Assembly: GCA_003284445.1 (NCBI GenBank)
Contig: QBVH01000011.1
Coordinates: 1-46,020, forward strand
Direction: 5' to 3'
Length of the DNA: 46,020 nucleotides
Source: Prochlorococcus sp. AG-311-D23
Lineage (GTDB): Bacteria; Cyanobacteriota; Cyanobacteriia; PCC-6307; Cyanobiaceae
Every line of letters begins with the position of its first letter. Positions within the stretch are counted from its first letter, which is position 1. Under the pieces are notes generated by a model. It had not been told where the DNA came from. It searched no databases and saw only the letters and a list, made by a program, of their open reading frames with translations. Below are positions 25,818 through 34,411 of the stretch, in pieces. The translations under genes were made by a program, and so were the position numbers.

Positions 25818-27608
25818 TTATAGTTTTTCAGTATTAAATTCTTCAGAAAGTTTTTTTAAAACGGATTTGAGATCTAACAACTCTGTAGTTTTTGCTTTTC
25901 TATTATGTAATTCAACCATTCCAGAACTAGCTTCTCGCCCGGCAACAATTCTCCAAGGGATTCCAATAAGGTCTGCATCTTTAAACTTTATCCCAGCCCT
26001 CTCATCCCTATCATCAATAAGAGCATCAACTCGACTTTTTATTAATTTCTGATAAATATCTTCAGCTAAAAACTTTTGATCATTGTTTTTTATATTAGCA
26101 ATGATAATTATTACTTCATAAGGGGCAATTGATGCCGGCCAAATAATACCTAAATCATCATGGTTTTGTTCTACTGCTGCTTGAGCTAATCTGGAAATGC
26201 CAATTCCATAGCACCCCATCCAAAAGTGGTCTTCAATACCTTTTTCGTTAGTAAAAGTAGCATTCAATGATTCTGAATACTTAGTACCTAGTTGAAATAT
26301 ATGTCCTATTTCTATACCTTTAGATTCTTGAAGTTTTTGTGTTTTATCATGAATGCAACTGTCTCCAGGCTTAGCTTTTCTAATATCACATATCATTTGC
26401 TCAGTATTAATTAAATTCCAATTGTAAAATATTCTATGCTCATCCTTGATATTGTTTCCACATATAAAACTTTTAAGATCTTTTACCGAATTGTCAGCAA
26501 TTCTTATGAATTTTTGTTCCCATTGTTTTGCCTCTGAAAGTAAATTATCGCTAAGATCAGGACCTATAAAACCAAATGGAATTTGAGAAATACCTTGCTT
26601 TTGTATATCTTCATTAGTAATAATTCTAATATCAATTACATTTTGCTTTAATTTTTGAGATATTTCATTTGAAAGTTTAATATCATTTATTTCTTGATCC
26701 CCCCGAATGCTAACTAGAGCTGGGTATTTTTTATTATCATCACAAACTGCTAGATAAGTTAATACTTTTACAATTTGACTTGGGTGGAAATTGTTGTTGT
26801 TACATAATTCGTCTATGGTTTTTTGATTAGGAGTCTCAATTATCGAAGGTTTATTAGGTTTTAATAATTCTCCTTCTTCAAAAATAGAAACAGCTTTTTC
26901 TTGATTAGCCCCATATTTACCATCAGGACTTATTAAAATTAAGTCCTCTCCAGAATCGGCTGTTACCATGAATTCTTGTGATGCAGCACCTCCAATAGCT
27001 CCACTATCCGCCTCGACACAAACAAAATCTAGCCCACATTTTGTAAATATATTTTGATAGGCATCTCTCATCTCTGCATAAGTTGATTTAAGATCATTCT
27101 CATTTTCATGAAAGGAATAAGCATCCTTCATGATGAATTCTCTACTTCTCATTAATCCAAATCTTGGCCTTATTTCATCTCTAAATTTTGTTTGAATTTG
27201 GAATATATTTATCGGTAATTGTTTGTATGAGTGAATAGTTTGAGAAATTATTTGAGTAATTACTTCTTCATGAGTTGGTCCCAGTCCTAATTCTTTACCT
27301 TGTCTATCTTTAAGGCTAAACATAATACCTTCTCCTTGTGTATATGATTTCCACCTCCCACTTTTTTCCCATATTTCTGAAGGTTGAAGTTGAGGGAGAA
27401 GAGTTTGCAAACAACCTTTAGTTGATAACTCTTCTTCAACAATTAGGGTTATTTTTTTTAGAACCTTCCAAAGCAATGGCATATAAGCATAGATACCTCC
27501 TGTTAGGCGCTTGATAAAACCACCTCTTACAAGTAACTGATGTGAAATTATATCGGCTTCGGCAGGGACGTCTCTGAGAGTGTTCAGCATTAAGCGGGAG
27601 ACACGCAT
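25818..27608 (-). CDS. proS: prolyl-tRNA synthetase (bacterial type with editing domain)
   Basis: The 596-residue class II aminoacyl-tRNA synthetase charges tRNA-Pro. Motif 2 is in RDEIRPRFGLMRSREFIMKD and motif 3 in GCYGIGISRLAQAAVEQNHD. The large insert between them (about 225-405) corresponds to the bacterial INS editing domain that clears Ala-tRNA(Pro), so this is the long bacterial type. The C-terminal anticodon domain has ALIDDRDERAGIKFKDADLIG. Start ATG 27608 (MRVSRLMLNT). The insert is AT-rich and divergent but open throughout. Confidence 0.97.
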   Translation of the reverse strand: MRVSRLMLNTLRDVPAEADIISHQLLVRGGFIKRLTGGIYAYMPLLWKVLKKITLIVEEELSTKGCLQTLLPQLQPSEIWEKSGRWKSYTQGEGIMFSLKDRQGKELGLGPTHEEVITQIISQTIHSYKQLPINIFQIQTKFRDEIRPRFGLMRSREFIMKDAYSFHENENDLKSTYAEMRDAYQNIFTKCGLDFVCVEADSGAIGGAASQEFMVTADSGEDLILISPDGKYGANQEKAVSIFEEGELLKPNKPSIIETPNQKTIDELCNNNNFHPSQIVKVLTYLAVCDDNKKYPALVSIRGDQEINDIKLSNEISQKLKQNVIDIRIITNEDIQKQGISQIPFGFIGPDLSDNLLSEAKQWEQKFIRIADNSVKDLKSFICGNNIKDEHRIFYNWNLINTEQMICDIRKAKPGDSCIHDKTQKLQESKGIEIGHIFQLGTKYSESLNATFTNEKGIEDHFWMGCYGIGISRLAQAAVEQNHDDLGIIWPASIAPYEVIIIIANIKNNDQKFLAEDIYQKLIKSRVDALIDDRDERAGIKFKDADLIGIPWRIVAGREASSGMVELHNRKAKTTELLDLKSVLKKLSEEFNTEKL

Positions 27609-27781
27609 AAGCCTAAAATTTAAATATTTAAGAGATTAGTCCTTTGAGTGTTGGCAGTAAGAATATCTATATTGTTTGTGCGGGAATCATGTTGTTTTTA
27701 AAAGTGTCCAATTGTACATGGTCTAAATTGGATTCTTCTGCTAATTTCTGACACATGTTTTTCTAGAAGCTTTCTTTCGCA

Positions 27782-28243
27782 ATGTTTAACGGTTCAGTAA
27801 ATTCAGGAACAAATGGAAGATCAGAAGAGTTTTTAGATAAAGGATTGAATACAGCTTCTAAATCAATTGACTCATTAATGACTATTGATGAAGTTCAGAA
27901 AACATTAAATAGATCCAGAGCTTCCGTATACAGGTATACAAACACTGACGCCAGGAATCTTAATCCTCCATTCAATCCTAGAAAATTAAACACTGAATTT
28001 AGAAGTGATCAAAAAGATCTATTACTGTTTCATCCCAATGAAGTTGCAAGATTTGCCAAAGATATACTCAGAATTAAAGAGGTAACTGTAGAAATATTTA
28101 ATTCTCCATCATCTGAAACACAAAATATTCTAAAGGCAATACTTGATGAGTTAAAAATTATAAGGAATAAACTTGATGGACAATCTGATAAGAATCAATC
28201 TATTCCTAATCATTTACAAGATCCTGATAAAAATGCTGCTTAG
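27782..28243 (+). CDS. putative helix-turn-helix DNA-binding protein (153 aa)
   Basis: This 153-residue protein begins with a Ser/Asn-rich tail, then a clear helix-turn-helix at about 33-54 (MTIDEVQKTLNRSRASVYRY). The segment NPPFNPRKLN...LLFHPNEVARFAKDIL follows, as in MerR/excisionase-like HTH_17 proteins, where the second part holds the wing and the end of the domain. A helical tail (about 95-137) may dimerise, and the C-terminus is polar. It is divergent from proS (173-base spacer) and 102 bases before the next gene. I would expect DNA binding; the target and role are unknown. It is not flanked by phage genes. Confidence 0.65.
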   Translation: MFNGSVNSGTNGRSEEFLDKGLNTASKSIDSLMTIDEVQKTLNRSRASVYRYTNTDARNLNPPFNPRKLNTEFRSDQKDLLLFHPNEVARFAKDILRIKEVTVEIFNSPSSETQNILKAILDELKIIRNKLDGQSDKNQSIPNHLQDPDKNAA

Positions 28244-28345
28244 TTATTCTTAAATATGAGATAATATTCACATACTTTAACTGAATTAAGACTTTTAATT
28301 GATTTTCACACATTTAACTAACGGTTTATTTATCCCAAACCTTAC

Positions 28346-28594
28346 ATGGATTTAGAACCACATTTTATTAATAAGCAATCACCTGAGATTGATTCTCCTT
28401 TGCTTAATAAAGAAAAAGATCAACTATCTGCTGATGATGAAGATCCTTATAGTTTTAATAGTACCTCAACTTCTTTAATTGGTTTGGCAATAGTATTTGT
28501 AATGCTTGGAATACCATTATTAGCTGTCATTAGTGAAAGGCCCGAAACAACAAAAAGTTTATCGACTTCAATAAATCAAAATGGACTTGAGTGA
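28346..28594 (+). CDS. small single-span membrane protein (82 aa)
   Basis: The 82-residue protein starts at ATG 28346. It has an acidic soluble N-terminus (about 1-45) and one membrane span at about 47-66 (SLIGLAIVFVMLGIPLLAVI), then a short Ser/Thr-rich tail. The positively charged residues flanking the span do not settle orientation. The stop lies 14 bases inside the pyrophosphatase-like gene, so translation of the two is probably coupled. I know no named family. Confidence 0.65.
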   Translation: MDLEPHFINKQSPEIDSPLLNKEKDQLSADDEDPYSFNSTSTSLIGLAIVFVMLGIPLLAVISERPETTKSLSTSINQNGLE

Positions 28595-29108
28595 TCTTCC
28601 TCCTTCACCATCGCCTGGATTAGTAAATCTAGTTGTAGAGATTCCTGCTGGCAGTAGAAATAAATACGAATATTTTAGCTCTGCGGGAATTATGGCTCTT
28701 GATAGAGTTTTGCATTCTTCAGTGAGATATCCATTTGATTATGGATTTATTCCGAATACTCTTGCTGAGGATGGAGCCCCACTTGATGCAATGGTAGTGA
28801 TGGAAGAACCAACTTTTGCAGGTTGCTTGATCAAGGCAAGACCAATAGGAGTTCTTGATATGCATGATTCAGGGGCCTACGATGGCAAACTTCTTTGTAT
28901 ACCTACTGCAGATCCAAGACAAAGAGAAATTAATACTATTAAGCAAATAGCTCAGAACCAATTAGAGGATGTGGCTGAGTTCTTTAGAACCTATAAAAGC
29001 TTGGAAGGGAGGGTGATCGTAATAGACGGATGGAGAGACTTCGATGCTGTTGATGAATTATTAAAAAGTTGCATAGAAGCTCATCATTTTGATATGGCAC
29101 AAAAATAA
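28581..29108 (+). CDS. pyrophosphatase-family protein with altered catalytic site (probably weak or inactive)
   Basis: A 175-residue family I pyrophosphatase of the cyanobacterial/actinobacterial branch. Most active-site residues can be matched: VEIPAG Glu20, NKYE (Lys28, Glu30), DR (Arg42), YPFDYG, Asp64, Asp69, the segment HDSGAYDGK and TYKSLE. The signature reads EDGAPLD instead of EDGDPLD, so Ala66 replaces the Asp that aligns with E. coli Asp67, a metal-bound residue implicated in activating the attacking water. The prediction is a large loss of activity. The window has a second, intact pyrophosphatase at 12800. The gene could keep a binding or regulatory role. It overlaps the small membrane-protein gene by 14 bases. 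Confidence 0.88.
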   Translation: MDLSDLPPSPSPGLVNLVVEIPAGSRNKYEYFSSAGIMALDRVLHSSVRYPFDYGFIPNTLAEDGAPLDAMVVMEEPTFAGCLIKARPIGVLDMHDSGAYDGKLLCIPTADPRQREINTIKQIAQNQLEDVAEFFRTYKSLEGRVIVIDGWRDFDAVDELLKSCIEAHHFDMAQK

Positions 29109-29161
29109 CGATTTTAATCTTACTTTTTGGGATAAAGTTGTTGTTTTTATGCTTTGAAAAC

Positions 29162-29509
29162 TTGAAATTATTTAGTCACTCCTCATGCTCAACTTGTCGC
29201 AGAGCGATTAATTGGCTTAAAAATAATGATATGACCTTTGAATTAATTGATCTTTTAAAATCACCCCCGTCCAAGGAAATGCTTATCTCAGCTAGTGAGC
29301 TATATGGGGATAGAAAATATCTTTTAAATACTAATGGGGTTATGTATCGTTCTATTGGTTCGGATGCTGTAAAAAAAATGAGTGATAACCAATTGTTTGA
29401 GCAACTTTTTATGGAACCCAGATTAATAAAGAGACCTTTTTTATATAAATCTAGTAAATGCTTTTTAGTTGGATTCAAAGAAGAAAAGTGGGCTGAGAAA
29501 TTACTTTGA
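29162..29509 (+). CDS. ArsC/Spx-family thioredoxin-fold protein with CxxC
   Basis: About 115 residues of the ArsC/Spx/YffB fold. The N-terminus is LKLFSHSSCSTCRRAINWL with a CSTC redox pair, the Spx-type arrangement rather than the single reactive Cys of classical ArsC. RPFLYK corresponds to the conserved Arg-Pro of the family. Members act as arsenate reductases or as redox regulators of RNA polymerase (Spx); neither can be chosen from sequence. The start is uncertain: TTG 29162 fits homologues, but the frame runs to TTG 29138. It lies 7 bases before lepB on the same strand. Confidence 0.8.
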   Translation: MKLFSHSSCSTCRRAINWLKNNDMTFELIDLLKSPPSKEMLISASELYGDRKYLLNTNGVMYRSIGSDAVKKMSDNQLFEQLFMEPRLIKRPFLYKSSKCFLVGFKEEKWAEKLL

Positions 29510-29516
29510 AATTCAC

Positions 29517-30284
29517 ATGATCGCTATCATTGACTTAATAAAAGTAGTCTTTACAAATAAAGTAAACGATATATTTATTATTGATAATCAAGTGAAGCAA
29601 AATCATTCAGACTCGAGTGAGGAAAATAAAAATTGTTGGTGGTATTCTTTCTTTGATACGTGGGGACCTGTTTCTCTAACTATTCTCCTGTATATAGGAA
29701 TTCGTCATTTTGTAGCAGAAGCTAGATACATACCCTCGGGATCAATGCTGCCAGGACTTAAAGTAAATGATCGACTAATTGTTGAAAAACTTTCTTTGCG
29801 AAAAAGGGCACCTTTTCGTGGAGAAATTGTAGTTTTTAACTCACCGTATTCCTTTGATAAGAAATTGATAGATGATAGGACTAAACAACTTCCGTCTAAA
29901 TTTCAATGTTCATTAATAACTTTTCCATTAATTTCCTGGATACCTACTCTCGCTGATCGTGCTTGTGATGCTTATATCAAACGAATAGTAGCGGTGGGAG
30001 GAGATCGTCTTTTGATTAATGGTAAGGGAGAGATTATTTTGAACGGTAGATCAATCAATGAACCATATGTTATGAACTTCTGCCCAAGTAAACATAAATT
30101 TAATACTTGTCCTCAGATGACTTCAACTGTTCCAATAGGACATGTATTCGTTTTGGGGGATAACCGCGCTAATAGTTGGGATAGTCGTTTTTGGCCAGGA
30201 GGGGGGTTCTTACCACATAACGAAATAATTGGCAAAGCAAGCTGGCGCTTTTGGCCTATTAATCGTTTTGGTAAGCTTAATTAA
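29517..30284 (+). CDS. lepB: signal peptidase I
   Basis: The 255-residue membrane-anchored serine protease removes signal peptides from exported proteins. It has a membrane span near residues 48-63 (WGPVSLTILLYIGIRHFV), the catalytic Ser in YIPSGSMLPGL (Ser76), the catalytic Lys in DAYIKRIVAVGGDRL (Lys155) and the GDNRANSWDSR box. A longer frame reaches a TTG at 29469, but ATG 29517 sits 7 bases after the ArsC-like stop and is the natural start. There are about 40 extra residues before the span. The 3' end overlaps the convergent dihydroorotase-like gene by 8 bases. Confidence 0.95.
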   Translation: MIAIIDLIKVVFTNKVNDIFIIDNQVKQNHSDSSEENKNCWWYSFFDTWGPVSLTILLYIGIRHFVAEARYIPSGSMLPGLKVNDRLIVEKLSLRKRAPFRGEIVVFNSPYSFDKKLIDDRTKQLPSKFQCSLITFPLISWIPTLADRACDAYIKRIVAVGGDRLLINGKGEIILNGRSINEPYVMNFCPSKHKFNTCPQMTSTVPIGHVFVLGDNRANSWDSRFWPGGGFLPHNEIIGKASWRFWPINRFGKLN

Positions 30285-31533
30285 TTAGCCCACAATCAAT
30301 AACTTTCCCAACTATTTTTTTGTATTTGATTGGTTGATTAGTTGCTGTCGTTAAAGGATTTTCTTCATTAGATTGATACCATTCTTTGTCGGGATCAAAT
30401 AGTAACCAGCGGTTGCTATTTAAAGTTAATTTTTCCTCAGTTTGGTTCAAAAATTTAGAGGGACCAAAACTCACTTTCTCCCATAATTTCTCAACTTTCC
30501 ATCCTGACTTTCTCACTAATTGATCCCAGAGCAAAGGTAGAACAAGGTTATAGCAACTGATCCCTTTTTTTCTTTTGTTTGCAGGTAACTTTGTCTCGGA
30601 GTCATCTGTAGGAGTGGAGTGAACAGATATTGCTGTTAAAACATTATCTTCTAAACCTTTAATGAGTGAGGCTCTATCTCTTGGAGAGCCTAATGAAGGG
30701 GTTACGCTCCATCCAATATCAAAGGGAGAGAGACTTGAGTTGTCATTGACTAAATGCCACCATGAGATAGATGCCATTGGATTGGGAGATGCATCTTTAA
30801 GTATTGAGACACCCTCTGTTGTAGAAATATTCATTAACCTTAATCTGATTTCAGGGTATTGCTTATGAAGTTGAAGCAATTGAACAAGTGGAATGATTTC
30901 GCTCTCAACAGGATCAGGAGGCCAGCCTGCTCTAAGCGTCTCTATACTTTGTCTGGACATTCCTCCGGCTTGTAATGATTTATCTCTTGGTGCAATAAGT
31001 ACAGGGAAATTTTTCATTGCTCCAATTGAGAAGCCTTGTTTAAGAAACTCTATAGGAGGCATATAATCGTCATCACTTAAGCCAATAGCTCCATTCTGTA
31101 GTAGTTCTGTATGTTTTGAAAGCATAATCCCTTTTCCATTTAAACTAAAACCTCCCCACAAGTGTATTGAAATCTCACTTTTTATAGTCTTTAAAGCAAT
31201 AATCGGCTCGATTTGATCTCTCCATAAATCACCTCTAGGCAGGATACCTAATTGGCCATATCCAGAAAATGTTGCTTTTTTTATAAGTGTATGGATAGTC
31301 TCTTCTTTACCATTAAAGGGAGACTCCAAAAATGAATGTGGATCAACAAGACAAGGGGCTAAAAGCATGTTTTTAGCTTTTTGAGGCTTGATTCCTAAAA
31401 GGTCTGCATTTTGAAGAGCCTTTCTACCAAAGGCCTTGATCACCCCATCTTTGATTAAAACAGGTTCTCTCTTTATTGATGATCCAGTCTTTTCAAGGAT
31501 TTGAATATCTTCAAAAAAATAACTATTAGTCAT
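30277..31533 (-). CDS. pyrC: dihydroorotase-like protein, metal site degenerate
   Basis: The 418-residue amidohydrolase-fold protein is homologous to class I dihydroorotase (PyrC). The frame is intact but the metal ligands are missing: the canonical DxHxH reads D64-P-H66-S-F68, the later His-containing strands read VLIAPRDKS and RLMNISTTEG instead of His-bearing ones, and the final Asp site reads AISVHSTPT. Such non-catalytic dihydroorotases (PyrC' in Pseudomonas) persist because they scaffold aspartate transcarbamoylase. The likely role is assembly of PyrB, not catalysis; a functional PyrC should exist elsewhere in the genome. It lies 4 bases from the phosphatase gene on the same strand and overlaps lepB at its 3' end. 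Confidence 0.8.
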   Translation of the reverse strand: MTNSYFFEDIQILEKTGSSIKREPVLIKDGVIKAFGRKALQNADLLGIKPQKAKNMLLAPCLVDPHSFLESPFNGKEETIHTLIKKATFSGYGQLGILPRGDLWRDQIEPIIALKTIKSEISIHLWGGFSLNGKGIMLSKHTELLQNGAIGLSDDDYMPPIEFLKQGFSIGAMKNFPVLIAPRDKSLQAGGMSRQSIETLRAGWPPDPVESEIIPLVQLLQLHKQYPEIRLRLMNISTTEGVSILKDASPNPMASISWWHLVNDNSSLSPFDIGWSVTPSLGSPRDRASLIKGLEDNVLTAISVHSTPTDDSETKLPANKRKKGISCYNLVLPLLWDQLVRKSGWKVEKLWEKVSFGPSKFLNQTEEKLTLNSNRWLLFDPDKEWYQSNEENPLTTATNQPIKYKKIVGKVIDCGLIN

Positions 31534-31537
31534 TAAA

Positions 31538-32866
31538 TTAAAGAGCTCCAGCAGCTGTTGAGTCGATAATTCCTCCCAAGTGTGAAGTGATATTTAGACA
31601 GGTGATTTGATCTGGTTGACCTTCTTCGTCTGAGAGATCAATAACTGTAACGCCTCCATTACCTTGTTTTATCATCCAAATATTTGATGGCATTAACCCT
31701 AATAGATGACAAAGAATAGTTTTGTTAACTGCATCATGAGCGACAACTAATGCGGTTTCATCATTTTTAAGATCTTGGCAAATCTCATTCCAGCCAGTAA
31801 TGGATCTCGCAGAGACTTCTTTTATGTTTTCTCCATCTGGCATTTGAACTTTTTCAGGTGAAATCTTCCATGTTTGTAGAAGATCTGGCCAGTCGGTCTT
31901 TATCTCAGACTCCAACTTCCCTTCCCATTTTCCGTGACCAATCTCTACTAGGTTGTCTTTGAGAGAAATTCCGATCCCTGGATGTTCGTTTAGAATTATC
32001 TGAGCTGTTTCTATTGGTCTTGATAGAGAGCTACTAAAAGCTTTTTGTAGAAGATTAGTCTTTAAAAATTCACTTGCAGCCTTTGCTTGGGATTTACCAT
32101 TTTTGTTTAAGGGAATATCAATTTGTCCTTGGAACCTTCCTTGTTTATTCCAGTCTGTTTCACCATGCCTAACTAAAATAATTCTTTTTTTACTCCTTTT
32201 CTTAGGAATTGTAGGATGTAAATGAGCGATATTATTGAGACATTGGATTTGAACTTGTCTATCTTTCCAATCCTTAAAAGTAATATTACAAATTGAGATT
32301 GAGGTATTATCTAACTTCAATCTTCTAAAACCTTTTGATGGCTCATTAATTAATTTCAGTATCAAGCATCTAAGAATTGCATTATGGGCAACTATCAAAA
32401 TTGTTTTGTTAGAGCCTGAATGAGTATCAAATATAGATTTTAAGAAATTTTCAGCTTGATATAGGAGTTCTTTAATTGGTTGAAATTTTGAACCGTCGTT
32501 TCTATTAATTGTTAGTTCCTTGGGCTCTTTTTGCCAAATAGCAAGCTCTTCTGGAAACTGATTTTTTATTTCATTTTTTGTTAAGCCACTCCAAGGACCA
32601 AGGTCAACCTCTAGGAGTTCATCTGTATAAGTTGCTTTAAGCTTGCTTTGATGTTGTTTGATGATGATTTTTGTGGTTTCTGCTGCTCTTTGTAAAGGGG
32701 AGCTATAAATTGCATCTATGGGAATAGAGGAGATTGTTTTTCCGGCTGCTTCAGCTTGCAATTGCCCCTCTCTAGTTAATGTTGAAAGGTCGTTTCTTCC
32801 TTGAATACGACCTTCCTTGTTAAAACTGCTTAATCCATGACGAACAAAAATTAGACGCAATGTCAT
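31538..32866 (-). CDS. tandem histidine-phosphatase-superfamily protein (two domains)
   Basis: The 442-residue protein has two histidine phosphatase (phosphoglycerate mutase-like) domains fused head to tail. Domain 1 (about 1-205) has FVRHGLSSFNKEGRIQGRND and VAHNAIL; domain 2 (about 226-425) has LVRHGETDWNKQGRFQGQID and VAHDAVN. Both keep the RHG phosphohistidine and the second catalytic His, so both look active. The cofactor-independent phosphatase type (phosphoserine, phosphoglycolate or alpha-ribazole-P) is more likely than glycolytic mutase. The second domain resembles cyanobacterial metal-independent phosphoserine phosphatases. It sits 4 bases upstream of the dihydroorotase-like gene on the minus strand. 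Confidence 0.9.
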   Translation of the reverse strand: MTLRLIFVRHGLSSFNKEGRIQGRNDLSTLTREGQLQAEAAGKTISSIPIDAIYSSPLQRAAETTKIIIKQHQSKLKATYTDELLEVDLGPWSGLTKNEIKNQFPEELAIWQKEPKELTINRNDGSKFQPIKELLYQAENFLKSIFDTHSGSNKTILIVAHNAILRCLILKLINEPSKGFRRLKLDNTSISICNITFKDWKDRQVQIQCLNNIAHLHPTIPKKRSKKRIILVRHGETDWNKQGRFQGQIDIPLNKNGKSQAKAASEFLKTNLLQKAFSSSLSRPIETAQIILNEHPGIGISLKDNLVEIGHGKWEGKLESEIKTDWPDLLQTWKISPEKVQMPDGENIKEVSARSITGWNEICQDLKNDETALVVAHDAVNKTILCHLLGLMPSNIWMIKQGNGGVTVIDLSDEEGQPDQITCLNITSHLGGIIDSTAAGAL

Positions 32867-32975
32867 TAAATAAAGTGTCTTCTAGATATTTATGGTATTA
32901 GCCATGAGGGCAATCTAATGTTCTTTTAGTAAATATAGAAGTCTTTCTCCATGTCAGTCTTCACAAGTTGATTTT

Positions 32976-34328
32976 ATGAGACAAGCCAAAACTGGTTGGA
33001 AATGGGCGGTCGCTCTATTTTCATTGCTTTTAACTGTTCTGATATGGCAACAAGGTTTGCAATCAAGCTTTGAAAGACCCTCAGTAGCTCCAAAGATTTC
33101 TTTGATGCAAACTGAGATGGCAGTGTCAGCCTCTTCTTCTTTACCTGAAACAATACAAGAAGTATTTTTAGGTTCAGAACCTCAAAAAAAACTTTATCAA
33201 GCTCTCAGTAACATTCCTTTGGAACAAATTGAGGATAGAGAAAGATTGTTATTAGCAATTTTGGAAGAGTCTGAGAATGAGCAAAAATTTATCTTGAAGA
33301 AAGGTTTTAATGATAAAAATTTTGAAACAGTTAAAGGTTATATATTAGATAGACAAAAAGGTAAAGAACTCGATAAATTTCCTGATTTTGATGAGATTGA
33401 ATTAGATCCTTTACTTTATCAAATTTCATGCTCCACTTTGGGATTTACGGATAAAAAATGTATTAATCAAAAATATAATACTCTTACTTCTTTAAGGCTT
33501 TTAACTTCACAATTAGTTCCATTTTTTGCTTCTCTTATAGGTTTTATACTATTGACTAGGTATGCTTTTGTTTTCTTAAGAAAGAAAAATACTCCTTGGC
33601 CAGAAATTATATCTCCTCCCTTATCATTAATAGATATGGTTCTTCTTATCTCTGGTGGTTTTGTTGTTATTGGTGAAGTTGTTTTTCCTGCACTGATTAT
33701 ACCAATAACTGATTTATTGTTTAATAATTTAAATTTATCCTCTCCATTAAAAGAGTCTCTAAGAGTATTGATTGGATACTGTTCAATGACTATAGCTCCT
33801 TTATTTATAATTAGATATCAATTAATGGGTCTAGTTTCTTCAGGAATTGATGGAGGTTGGCTTCAATGGAAAATCAGACCAATCAAAGAAGGACTTTTAA
33901 AATCACTAAGTGGATGGTTAATGATTATGCCTTTAGTGTTGTTTATTGGGTGGCTAATGAATGAGATTATCGGTGATCAGGGTGGAAGTAATCCTTTATT
34001 GGAATTGGTTTTAGGTAGTGATGAAATTATTCCATTGTTTTTGCTTTTGATTACAACTGTTGTTTTGGCTCCAGTCTTTGAGGAATTAGTTTTCAGAGGT
34101 ATTCTTTTACCTGTATTGGTATCCAAAGTTGGCAAAGCTAGCGGAGTTTTATTAAGTGCCTTGATATTTGCTTTAGCTCATTTAAGTGTAGGGGAATTAC
34201 CTCCTCTATTTGTATTAGGAATTGGTCTCGGTTTAATGAGATTGAGCTCAGGAAGATTATTCCCTTGTGCTCTTATGCATTCTCTATGGAATGGAGTCAC
34301 TTTTATTAGTCTACTATTAGTAGCTTGA
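32976..34328 (+). CDS. CPBP-family (CAAX protease-like) intramembrane metalloprotease
   Basis: The 450-residue protein has an N-terminal membrane span (about 9-25), a large soluble domain (about 60-165) and then several membrane spans. It carries the CPBP signatures EELVFRGILLP (EExxxR), FALAHLSVGELPP (first His) and HSLWNG (second His). Members are intramembrane proteases related to Rce1; in bacteria their substrates are mostly unknown. The intact motif set suggests a catalytically competent enzyme. ATG 32976 is the start. The next gene is 83 bases downstream on the same strand. Confidence 0.88.
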   Translation: MRQAKTGWKWAVALFSLLLTVLIWQQGLQSSFERPSVAPKISLMQTEMAVSASSSLPETIQEVFLGSEPQKKLYQALSNIPLEQIEDRERLLLAILEESENEQKFILKKGFNDKNFETVKGYILDRQKGKELDKFPDFDEIELDPLLYQISCSTLGFTDKKCINQKYNTLTSLRLLTSQLVPFFASLIGFILLTRYAFVFLRKKNTPWPEIISPPLSLIDMVLLISGGFVVIGEVVFPALIIPITDLLFNNLNLSSPLKESLRVLIGYCSMTIAPLFIIRYQLMGLVSSGIDGGWLQWKIRPIKEGLLKSLSGWLMIMPLVLFIGWLMNEIIGDQGGSNPLLELVLGSDEIIPLFLLLITTVVLAPVFEELVFRGILLPVLVSKVGKASGVLLSALIFALAHLSVGELPPLFVLGIGLGLMRLSSGRLFPCALMHSLWNGVTFISLLLVA

Positions 34329-34411
34329 GATTAAATAAAAAAATATCATTATTCCAGCTCTTGCAGTTGCTTGATCAAGGTGTTTGACTTGAATTACTTT
34401 CGAATTTTGAT

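Noticed and set aside
29176-29478. A 100-residue antisense ORF over the ArsC/Spx-like gene
   Set aside because: The sense frame has clear family motifs (CSTC, RPFLYK); the antisense product shows no pattern and is a mirror effect of base composition.
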